Below, one piece after another: positions 1 through 7,307 of a stretch of 23,234 nucleotides of DNA. The stretch spans positions 1 through 23,234 of the IMG/VR virus record IMGVR_UViG_3300003582_000006; one strand, given 5' to 3'. The stretch comes from a virus. Position 1 is the first letter of the stretch, and every line of letters begins with the position of its first letter. The notes below the pieces were generated by a model. That model was not told the DNA's origin. It did no database searches and was given only the letters and a program-made list of their open reading frames with translations. The translations under genes were made by a program, and so were the position numbers.

Positions 1-1620
1 CGATGTATCTGTGATAGTTAATGTCGCATCATCTTTCGTGACGAAGATGTCACCACCGAAGGTTGCGGAGAGGCTACCACTATTATTCTGTAAAACTAAT
101 TGATTAATCCAAGAAATCCCTGCATCTGCCACCCCTGCTATTGCAGTTCTAAATCTAACAGCACCGTCAGAAAACATTATTGAATTGGCTTCATCACTTG
201 CGTTTGTACTAATATATTTCCATGTATCCGTAGAACTGGAATGATAAGCATTAGCACTTACCCATGTTTTAGTCCCGTCTGCTTGAGTAGTTTCACTACT
301 TAACCCTGCTGTACCACCAACCTGCAATGCACTAACTGTTGATGTCCATGTGGCGAGGTTTTCGGTTTCGATGCCTACGTTGGCGTTATTAGCTATCGTT
401 AGGGCATCTGTGAATGTTGGAGTTGTGTCAAGTGATGCAAGTGCCCCAACTTTAAACACAAATGTCCCATGAAGCATTGCTATCGCATTTGATTCATCCG
501 TAGATATTGTTTTGAAAGAACCATCATGATATAAATTATTCGTTAGATATAAATGGCGTGATGCCGCAGGTGTTGCATGAGCAAAGAGTGCCGCATTTCC
601 ACCAATCTGCAAGGCTCTCCATCCTGATTGCCACACTTCAAGGCTCGCATTGCCTATACCTACATTCGCATCATTCGCTATTGTGAGGGCAGTAGTTAAA
701 TTACCTGCCGTGTCTGTATCTACTGAACCTGATGTAATAACATCAAATATATGAGTTCCATTAACTTGTAGGTATCTACTCGCTTGATCCGTTGAAATAT
801 ATTTGTACAAACCGTCAAAATACATATTCTGTGATAAAATGAGTGCCTTAGATGCCCCTTGAGTAGTTTGGGCAACCAATGAGGCATTACCACCAATCTG
901 TAATGCTGTCCAATCTGTATGCCACGCTTCAAGGCTCGAATTGCCAATGCCTACATTACCATCTGAACTTCCACCCGCTCCACCAAAGAAAACATTGCCA
1001 CCCCCAAAGGATATATCTGCTGTGCCTTCCTGATCTATTGCAAGAGTATTTAATGCTCCTTCATCATAATTGAATGCAGTAGCACCACCAACAATTATCT
1101 TCGCTTGGTCTACTGAAAATTGAAGGTATGTATCTGCATCACCATCATGAGTAAGTTTGTTGGCAATATTTAGATCACCACCAATAGAGATAACACTATT
1201 AATTGTATCAACAGTAAATACATCGTCAGCATCACCATCTTTTCTTATCAATAGTGCTTCAGCATTATCAGTATCAATCAATAATGTGCCCTGAATTACT
1301 TCGTCTATAGCTATGGAAGATGATCCTGATATAGCAAGATCACCATCACTATTAATGCTAGCAACTTCGGCATCATCAGAATCTGTGATGCTTAATTTTT
1401 CAACACCAGCATTATCACCCAGCTTAATTGTAGCCGTTCCACTATCAGGCTCCCAGACATCAAATTGAGCTGAACCGACTATGTTTATTTTCAATGCATC
1501 GCTTGAGCTTTCCCAGATGGCATTCAAGATGTCTTGACTGGATGGAACTACTGATACACCGATGGTGCTATTTACCAGTACATCATTTAATATTTCTTGT
1601 ATGCTTGCTTGTAATGCCAT
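1..1620 (-). CDS. Fibre-like structural protein with tandem repeats (partial, C-terminus outside window)
   Basis: The frame is open for 540 codons from an ATG at 1618-1620 to the left edge with no stop, so the gene is cut by the window. The N-terminus (MALQASIQEILND) is followed by glycine-, serine-, threonine- and aspartate-rich sequence with short beta-strand-like steps and few charged clusters, as in phage fibre and spike stalks. From about residue 222 it contains three repeats of about 95 residues, each opening with NVGI and carrying a W...ALQ(I/V)GG core. NVGIG...-type motifs are common in phage tail fibres and appendage proteins. No adhesin tip, chaperone or peptidase domain is visible; if present it lies beyond the edge. 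It sits directly after head genes, so a capsid-borne fibre is possible as well as a tail fibre. The fibre-like nature is fairly sure; the location in the virion is inference. Confidence 0.75.
   Translation of the reverse strand, partial: MALQASIQEILNDVLVNSTIGVSVVPSSQDILNAIWESSSDALKINIVGSAQFDVWEPDSGTATIKLGDNAGVEKLSITDSDDAEVASINSDGDLAISGSSSIAIDEVIQGTLLIDTDNAEALLIRKDGDADDVFTVDTINSVISIGGDLNIANKLTHDGDADTYLQFSVDQAKIIVGGATAFNYDEGALNTLAIDQEGTADISFGGGNVFFGGAGGSSDGNVGIGNSSLEAWHTDWTALQIGGNASLVAQTTQGASKALILSQNMYFDGLYKYISTDQASRYLQVNGTHIFDVITSGSVDTDTAGNLTTALTIANDANVGIGNASLEVWQSGWRALQIGGNAALFAHATPAASRHLYLTNNLYHDGSFKTISTDESNAIAMLHGTFVFKVGALASLDTTPTFTDALTIANNANVGIETENLATWTSTVSALQVGGTAGLSSETTQADGTKTWVSANAYHSSSTDTWKYISTNASDEANSIMFSDGAVRFRTAIAGVADAGISWINQLVLQNNSGSLSATFGGDIFVTKDDATLTITDTS
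91..957 (-). repeat. Three tandem ~95-residue repeats inside the fibre gene
   Basis: In translation, repeat A spans about 957-667 (97 codons), B 666-382 (95 codons) and C 381 to about 91. Each starts NVGI, continues with SLE.W or NLATW, then ALQIGG or ALQVGG, later Y or K followed by IST(D/N), and A and B end in ALTIAN(D/N)A. Repeats A and B are the closest pair and C is more diverged. The pattern suggests duplication of a beta-rich stalk module. The outer boundary of C is approximate. Confidence 0.75.
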
Positions 1621-1636
1621 GGAAATTAATCCTTAT

Positions 1637-2092
1637 TTAAAAATTTTCTATGCACTTCAATAATTGAGCTTTATTCATACTATTATCATATGGAACATCT
1701 TTCTTGTCCATATAATCTTTTAGTCTAGCAACTGTCCATCCCATTGATGGGAGTTCACCATCAGATACATCTTCATTGGTGTTATCTGGTACTGGAATGT
1801 CTTTCTCTATGGCTGGCACTTCATCTGTTGATTCTGTGGCATCTCCCACCTCAGGCTCTGGTGTGGCTAGAGATCTCTGTTGTTTTTCTATTGCTATGCC
1901 GGCCACCTTTGTTTCATACTCTCCTTTTTTCAACATTTTGAATACCTTTGGAAAATCGATGTTTAATCGTTTGGCTTCATCATCATCTGCTTCAAAAAAG
2001 CAAGTCTCAGGATGATCTGTATTACAAGTGATCTGACCATTTTGGTAATTTTTCTGAAGATTTGGAATCCCTAGAAATTGCATATATTTCAT
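1637..2092 (-). CDS. Small phage protein with C-terminal HeH/LEM-like domain
   Basis: This 151-residue protein starts at an ATG preceded by AAAAGGAT. The N-terminal ~55 residues carry a short Cys-containing stretch (ITCNTDHPETCFF). The middle (about 70-115) is acidic and rich in P, T and E, so probably a flexible linker. The last ~35 residues (GWTVARLKDYMDKK...KAQLLKCIENF) fit the helix-extended-loop-helix pattern of HeH/LEM or SAP-like domains, which phages often encode near their head genes. It lies between the 90-residue protein and the fibre gene, downstream of an intrinsic terminator, and is probably a minor virion or assembly protein. The domain call is by motif pattern only; the role is inferred from position. 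Confidence 0.6.
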   Translation of the reverse strand: MKYMQFLGIPNLQKNYQNGQITCNTDHPETCFFEADDDEAKRLNIDFPKVFKMLKKGEYETKVAGIAIEKQQRSLATPEPEVGDATESTDEVPAIEKDIPVPDNTNEDVSDGELPSMGWTVARLKDYMDKKDVPYDNSMNKAQLLKCIENF

Positions 2093-2112
2093 TTTAATAT
2101 CCTTTTAAGATT

Positions 2113-2160
2113 AAAAAATATTGACAGGGAATTACTTTGTAGCACTAGTCCCTGTCAATA
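2113..2160 (-). terminator. Rho-independent terminator after the 90-residue gene
   Basis: A perfect 12-bp inverted repeat (TATTGACAGGGA at 2119-2130, complement at 2149-2160) encloses an 18-nt loop. Read on the minus strand, the hairpin is followed by a run of six T at 2118-2113. It lies just past the stop of the gene at 2174-2446. Confidence 0.85.
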
Positions 2161-2173
2161 GTTAGTTATTTAT

Positions 2174-2446
2174 TTATGATGCTTCAGCCAATTTTCTGAT
2201 CCATAGGACAATCAGTTTATCACCAGTTGTAGCAACACTACACTGAATATTACCATCAGAAGTAATAGATGTTGTTGATGTCCTATCTGTTGGAATTCCA
2301 GTAGTGGTTGCAATTTCTATTACTGACCATAATTTATCAGTGGTCAATATGCCTGTTACAGCCATGTTGGTATCTGCTCCTGCCCCAGCAACTGTTGCTG
2401 ATCTAAAAGCCTTTGTGTTCATTTCATTTAAGACAAAATCTGCCAT
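2174..2446 (-). CDS. Small virion-region protein of unknown function (possible head decoration)
   Basis: This 90-residue protein starts MADFVLNEMNTKAFRS. It is rich in Thr, Ala and Ile, has no cysteine and no transmembrane segment, and has an alternating beta-like pattern. A purine-rich GAGAG stretch precedes the ATG. It is bracketed by two intrinsic terminators, one upstream (after the capsid gene) and one downstream. A small gene right after the major capsid gene is often a decoration or head-completion protein, but I recognise no family, so that role is a guess from position. Confidence 0.7.
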   Translation of the reverse strand: MADFVLNEMNTKAFRSATVAGAGADTNMAVTGILTTDKLWSVIEIATTTGIPTDRTSTTSITSDGNIQCSVATTGDKLIVLWIRKLAEAS

Positions 2447-2465
2447 GATGCTCTCTTTTCTTTAT

Positions 2466-2513
2466 TTTTAAAAATTAAACTAGACAAGCACGTGATGAAT
2501 CGTGCTTGCCTAG
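2466..2513 (-). terminator. Rho-independent terminator after the major capsid gene
   Basis: A 13-bp stem (2480-2492 with 2501-2513, one G-T wobble) has an 8-nt loop. On the minus strand it is followed by TTTAATTTTT. It lies between the capsid stop codon at 2540-2542 and the next gene, so it probably limits read-through beyond the capsid gene. Confidence 0.8.
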
Positions 2514-2539
2514 CACGCCATACATAACCAAGGAGGAGA

Positions 2540-4102
2540 TTATGTTGTCAAATTGTATCCGACTACAGCCACAGCTTCATCAGATGCCATTGTGAATAGT
2601 GATGTGAAATCCACTCTTCTGGAAACAACAACTTGAGTCTGCTGTGTAGCAATATCACGGTCACTTTCCGCAATGGGTGATCCTTTATCAGCACCCCAGA
2701 ATCCACGCCTGTTTACTAGCAGGATATTAGATTTTGTCTCAGTGACACCATCCTGATATCCAGTAGCATTCAGATCCTGTTTCATCCATTCAGATACGAT
2801 AATTGGAGCACCATCAACCTTTGCCAATTCACCTTTTAGGACAGTTGCATTTGGCCCGAATTTATCCAGTGTCTCAACCTGAGTCAAAGACAGCATCTGA
2901 ATAAATGCAGAGATCCCAGCAATCCAAGCAAGTTCATTAGGCATAACACCATATTTGCCCATGCCTTTTCTCATGGTACGCAATTTGGTTACAGACAAAG
3001 TAGAGATGTCTGTGGCACCAGATCCTGTAGGTGCGGCACCTGTGGCTGTCCCACCTTCTGAGCGCAATCCATCATAGGATCTATTAATATCACTTGAAGT
3101 AGTCACATCACTATCAAAGTGAGTTGCTGTCTCATCACCATTGATAATAGAATCATCAGATGCCGATGCTATCGCATAAGCCAATTCATCCAGCACAATA
3201 GGCATCATTGCAACAATACCATCTTCATCCATTTCGTCAGAAAATAACATTCTCACAGCATGCTTGATAGCAGTGAATGTTTTCTTGGCTGAAGTTAAAT
3301 TCCTTGTAGAAATTTTCGTGCCTGTATCATCAGTGTTCTCACCCATCAAGTAGGCACGCACCGCTGAAGATTGTAATGGAATATCAAATGAGCCTGATCT
3401 GTTAGGCAAAGTTACTCTAGGAAACAATGCTGAAACTTTCAATTCAAGATTGATACGATCAATAAACTGGCCGGACATCTGAGTTGTTACCCAGCTAGAA
3501 TTCGCTGTGGTGTCCATAGCTTTCAAATGACTACGCAGATCTGGCAATCGACGCAATTCATAATCCATCAGTTTGTAAGTCTCTGAATTGACTATTGAAT
3601 TGGCAAATTTCGCTTCATCAAATCCGTGCTTTCTGGTAGCATTATAAACACCCCAGATCATTAACATGTCATTCATTTTCATGACATCAGAAGGTAGCAT
3701 GTAGCCGTCACCCATAGACTTGTATCCAGTAGGTGTCCACTCAGTGTTTGTGCGATACATGGCCTTGCCTATAGGATCACCGTTGCCATATCCCCAGACA
3801 TTGGCCACTCTTGCCTGCTTCTCAGTAATTTCCTTACCTACACCGCCAATAGAGTCCCAGACTTCCATCTGTTTCTCCTCTTCAACTTCTGTAAGTTTCT
3901 CAACTTTAGCGGTCAACAGATCCTGAGCTGTTTTCATGCCTGTTAGTGCCATAGTAAGATCTTCTGTTGCTTTTGTTTGCTTTTCCTTTTGCTCTGACAC
4001 AGACTCAGCAACACCTGTTACGGCATCACTGATTTGAGCAAGGATGGCTGGCAACTGTTTTTCATCCAGTAAATTTGGATTAATAACTTTTACATTTTCC
4101 AT
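2540..4102 (-). CDS. Major capsid protein, HK97 fold, with N-terminal scaffold (delta) domain
   Basis: The 520-residue product fits the HK97-type phage capsid family. Residues about 12-80 form a charged, Glu/Lys-rich coiled-coil region typical of the delta scaffold domain that the prohead protease removes. The remainder holds the capsid fold: the extended segment with Q.SGQFIDRI, a central region with ENTDDT followed by KK.FTAIKHAVRM.FSDE, and a C-terminal part ending in SRRVDFTSLFTMASDEAVAVVGY. The protease gene immediately upstream supports cleavage during head maturation. I cannot see whether an HK97-style Lys-Asn crosslink exists. The gene is followed by an intrinsic terminator, as expected for a strongly expressed gene. 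Confidence 0.92.
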   Translation of the reverse strand: MENVKVINPNLLDEKQLPAILAQISDAVTGVAESVSEQKEKQTKATEDLTMALTGMKTAQDLLTAKVEKLTEVEEEKQMEVWDSIGGVGKEITEKQARVANVWGYGNGDPIGKAMYRTNTEWTPTGYKSMGDGYMLPSDVMKMNDMLMIWGVYNATRKHGFDEAKFANSIVNSETYKLMDYELRRLPDLRSHLKAMDTTANSSWVTTQMSGQFIDRINLELKVSALFPRVTLPNRSGSFDIPLQSSAVRAYLMGENTDDTGTKISTRNLTSAKKTFTAIKHAVRMLFSDEMDEDGIVAMMPIVLDELAYAIASASDDSIINGDETATHFDSDVTTSSDINRSYDGLRSEGGTATGAAPTGSGATDISTLSVTKLRTMRKGMGKYGVMPNELAWIAGISAFIQMLSLTQVETLDKFGPNATVLKGELAKVDGAPIIVSEWMKQDLNATGYQDGVTETKSNILLVNRRGFWGADKGSPIAESDRDIATQQTQVVVSRRVDFTSLFTMASDEAVAVVGYNLTT

Positions 4103-4137
4103 TTCAGTTTTCCTCTGTGTTTCTAATTATGAGCATT

Positions 4138-4959
4138 TTATGCTTCTGGATTTATTAAATTATTAAGACTTGTGACATCATCACAGATCTTATTGAGAAT
4201 GTCCATATCCACTTCAATACTTTTGACTGGCTCTGTATCCTCATTTGCTTCTAGTAAAATTTCAAGTGCTTCCATTCCTGATTTCATTCCTTGGATAGCA
4301 CTCTTGATGATTGTTTTATTCTTTTTACTCAAAACAGCACCAGCCTTTGCGTGGAATGATTCTATGTCTTCCAATGCCTTGATATATCGTTCTCTGTCTT
4401 CAGCATCCGGCTCGATAGCTTTAAACACTTCATCATATCCATCAACATTATATCCGGCTGATTTAGCACAAAGCATTAATTCATCAAACTCTCTGCGTGC
4501 TGTTGCCGATGCTAATGCTGGGATAGGTACTATTGAAAATTCTAAAAGTTCTGATTTAGTATGAGTACGGCCTGTTTGTTTTGGCAGTACCGGATCAGTG
4601 GATATTTCAACAACACTGAATCCGATGGAGCCAGCATTCAGGAATCCATTACGCACTTTGTCGGCAACCATAATGGCAAAGGCATCACCAGAATCCTCAT
4701 CAAAGATAACATCAGCATCAATATACTTATCCGTTTGCTCAATTGTTTCAATATCAATCTTCCCTATGGGCATCATTCCCTGTTGAGAATATCCGTGCCC
4801 AAATAGTACAATAGGATTTTTCTTGAAATTATCAAGCCCCATTCCACTAGACTCTACCACTTCACCATGTCTGTCAACTTTTCTCTCTGTCAATCTAAAC
4901 TTTACTGATCCATTATCATTGATTTTTGTAACTACTGCTATGCCTGTAGATTTTTCCAT
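4138..4959 (-). CDS. Prohead serine protease, HK97 (S78) family
   Basis: This 273-residue protease should cleave the scaffold domain of the capsid protein and itself during head maturation. The N-terminal ~150 residues hold the domain: an ERKVDRHGE strand near the start, His55 in VLFGHGY, Ser111 in NAGSIGFSV, and an acidic candidate in ELLEFSIVPIPA (Glu137 or Glu140). These match the His/Ser/acid arrangement of the family. The remaining ~110 residues are helical and charged and probably act as the scaffold-like tail. It starts 3 bp after the portal-fusion stop and lies 35 bp before the capsid gene, the usual portal-protease-capsid order. Confidence 0.92.
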   Translation of the reverse strand: MEKSTGIAVVTKINDNGSVKFRLTERKVDRHGEVVESSGMGLDNFKKNPIVLFGHGYSQQGMMPIGKIDIETIEQTDKYIDADVIFDEDSGDAFAIMVADKVRNGFLNAGSIGFSVVEISTDPVLPKQTGRTHTKSELLEFSIVPIPALASATARREFDELMLCAKSAGYNVDGYDEVFKAIEPDAEDRERYIKALEDIESFHAKAGAVLSKKNKTIIKSAIQGMKSGMEALEILLEANEDTEPVKSIEVDMDILNKICDDVTSLNNLINPEA

Positions 4960-4962
4960 TTG

Positions 4963-7071
4963 TTAAAGTCCTTTTTTCTTAGTTGGAATGGTGAAACACC
5001 TTTCATTGATATCTGATGGGAATGCTGGGTCACCGGAATATCCGGCACCGACAGGAAATGGTTGCCCAACTTTCCTGATTGCTCCACCTGAAGCACTATG
5101 GGAATCCCTCACAGCATCATCTCCCTGTGTAACCCATCGATTGTATTTGACTTTCATTTGCTTCATGGAAGTCATCCGGCCAAAGTTTCCTGATCTCACA
5201 GTTTCTGTTCGGGCAATCCTTGTGGATCTCATTTCTTTATTGTTATTAAAATAGTCTTTTATCAATCCCTGAGTTTGGGCAATAGATAGTCCTTCATCAA
5301 TAGCTGTAGCAAGGATCTGATTCACTTCCTTATATGTAGTGCCATTAACCAATTCAGCATATTTATGTGTTCGGGCTTGGACATGCCTTACTGCTGAAGG
5401 ATCAGTGGAATTAAATACTCCACCCAATTCCTCAGACATCTGCCCACCGGCAAATTCAAATGAACCAAATATAAATGGCTCACCGGCATCCTCGAATTTT
5501 TGTACCCATTTCTCTTGATTGATATTCACTGTTGCTGGATCATATTTTATTATCTTAAAAGCATTTAGATTTGAAACAACCTCATTACGCTGTTGATTGA
5601 ATAATGCTATTAATTTCTTTGAAAACTTTCCTACAAACTTATTTTCAATTTGAGCAATAACTGATCCTGCTTTAATGATATGAACAGAATCATCAGCATC
5701 ATTCATTAGTTTAGATACAACACCCAGTGTTGCTACAAGATCTGCTGATACATTGTTGCCTTGATGGCTGGCAATATATTCTTTGATACTTTTACCTAAC
5801 TGGATATGTTTCTCATCATCTACAACCACTTCTGTTGTTCCTATAGGCATTACATTGGCTGGCAGATACATTAAATCCATAGCTGGATTATCATCACGTG
5901 GGAGTTTCAATACGAATTCTCTTATATCATTAGGAGATACCCCACCATCCTTGAAAGCAGTATTATATCTTTTCATGAGCTCATTCCGGTCTTGCTGTAG
6001 CTCAACAATCTCAGAAACATCAAATCCAAATAAAATTTTCTCATTCGGAGTTAATAGTGGCATCATGAATTTCTGCATTATAGCAGAGATCTTAACTATT
6101 TTTGGCAGTAGAGTTTCAGTCCATAATAATTTAGCTTGGACATCAGCATTCGCAAGCACTGAGGCATCAGAAAAGTCCATCAAGTATATTGGTGGTACTC
6201 CATAGACTTCTCGCACAGTATCCTTAGTCCATTTACGCTGTTCAATATATTGCATATCCTCTGCTGAAAATCCTACTCTATCCCATTTCATGCCGTGATC
6301 AAGAAAGATAACTTTGCCAGCATTCAATGCTCCAACATATTTCTTAGCAAACTCACCTTGGTATCTTGCCCATTGATGATCTCCTAGTCCCTGATCTGTA
6401 GAGACAACACCGGAAGGTCTGCTGTTATTTTTTAATGTACTATCATTAACAGCCATTGCTTTTAGATCTAATTTAATATCCCCAAATGATGCTCTCATCG
6501 GGGATAGGCCTCTGTAGTCAGAAGTGGGATGGAAGTATCTTAAATACAATATGTTTTCAGCAGGAATCTTTATTCTTTTAGATCCATTTGTAAATTCATA
6601 GTGATCAATTTGTTTTGTGGCTGAAGGGAAGATCTTCATTTTATCCGGCCTTAAAGGAATTAAGCAAACCAGCTTAGATCCCTCAAAGATTTTCAATACA
6701 AATGATTCACCAGTCATATCTAAATAGCCTATGACTGCTTCCCAGAAATCATATACTGTCTGCCATGGATTGGGATTTTTAAAGATCTCAAATGCTGGAT
6801 CATCAGTCAATATAGTTTCCTCTTGATCATCATTCTTTGTATAGATCTTCACTGGCACTGAGGCAAATTTATTAGATATAACTGATATACATTTGTGTAC
6901 TGTAGATTGGATTTGATAAATATTCTGATAATCCATAGAATGCTCATCAGGCATAACACCATATTGATCCATAGGATTATATGTTATATTGCTGAACTGT
7001 CCATTCTCATTGGCTTTCATGTCAATACCTTGAGCCTGTAAAGCAGTATTGATTATTGATAATATATTCAT
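4963..7071 (-). CDS. Portal protein fused to a Mu F-like minor-head domain
   Basis: At 702 residues this is far longer than a usual HK97-type portal (about 400-450). Residues about 35-420 carry portal features: KCISVISNKFASVPVKIY, the NPWQTVYDFWEAV helix, DYRGLSPM, and REVYGVPPIYL. After a helical linker, residues about 565-695 match the Phage Mu F/SPP1 gp7 minor-head domain: RIARTETVRSGNFGRM, W...GDDAVRDSH, PFPVGAGY and a terminal INERCF. In most phages these are two adjacent genes. The portal forms the dodecameric DNA gate at the packaging vertex; the MuF domain is normally a few-copy internal head protein and here would be fixed at portal stoichiometry. The ATG overlaps the stop of the preceding membrane-protein gene (TAATG). 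Confidence 0.9.
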   Translation of the reverse strand: MNILSIINTALQAQGIDMKANENGQFSNITYNPMDQYGVMPDEHSMDYQNIYQIQSTVHKCISVISNKFASVPVKIYTKNDDQEETILTDDPAFEIFKNPNPWQTVYDFWEAVIGYLDMTGESFVLKIFEGSKLVCLIPLRPDKMKIFPSATKQIDHYEFTNGSKRIKIPAENILYLRYFHPTSDYRGLSPMRASFGDIKLDLKAMAVNDSTLKNNSRPSGVVSTDQGLGDHQWARYQGEFAKKYVGALNAGKVIFLDHGMKWDRVGFSAEDMQYIEQRKWTKDTVREVYGVPPIYLMDFSDASVLANADVQAKLLWTETLLPKIVKISAIMQKFMMPLLTPNEKILFGFDVSEIVELQQDRNELMKRYNTAFKDGGVSPNDIREFVLKLPRDDNPAMDLMYLPANVMPIGTTEVVVDDEKHIQLGKSIKEYIASHQGNNVSADLVATLGVVSKLMNDADDSVHIIKAGSVIAQIENKFVGKFSKKLIALFNQQRNEVVSNLNAFKIIKYDPATVNINQEKWVQKFEDAGEPFIFGSFEFAGGQMSEELGGVFNSTDPSAVRHVQARTHKYAELVNGTTYKEVNQILATAIDEGLSIAQTQGLIKDYFNNNKEMRSTRIARTETVRSGNFGRMTSMKQMKVKYNRWVTQGDDAVRDSHSASGGAIRKVGQPFPVGAGYSGDPAFPSDINERCFTIPTKKKGL

Positions 7072-7307
7072 TAATATAATCCACCAAGGTAACTAGCCAT
7101 TGTAACAAGACTGAACCAGATAGTAATAAATACAGACATGATAATAAAAAAAGACATTAATCCATATCCATAATAGACCTGTAATTTAAGTACCCATGAG
7201 GCATCCCCAACTTTATTATGAGGTGTTATGATAGAAATGGAGATACACCATACAGCAAATATAAAAAATAAAGTCACCAAGCACGTGAATATTACATTTA
7301 TCATCAT
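7071..7307 (-). CDS. Small two-helix membrane protein between terminase and portal
   Basis: The 78-residue product has two strongly hydrophobic segments (about residues 4-27 and 48-71) joined by a short polar loop (HNKVGDASW). It overlaps the large-terminase stop (ATGA) and the portal start (TAATG), so it is translationally coupled to both. Size and topology resemble class II holins and other small phage membrane proteins, but I see no family-specific motif and no endolysin nearby. It could also be a superinfection-exclusion or membrane-anchoring factor. The gene looks real because of the tight overlaps; the function is unknown. Confidence 0.75.
   Translation of the reverse strand: MMINVIFTCLVTLFFIFAVWCISISIITPHNKVGDASWVLKLQVYYGYGLMSFFIIMSVFITIWFSLVTMASYLGGLY

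Noticed and set aside
5783-6205. 140-codon plus-strand open frame
   Set aside because: It is opposite the portal domain, with low-complexity Ser/Leu composition typical of an antisense frame.
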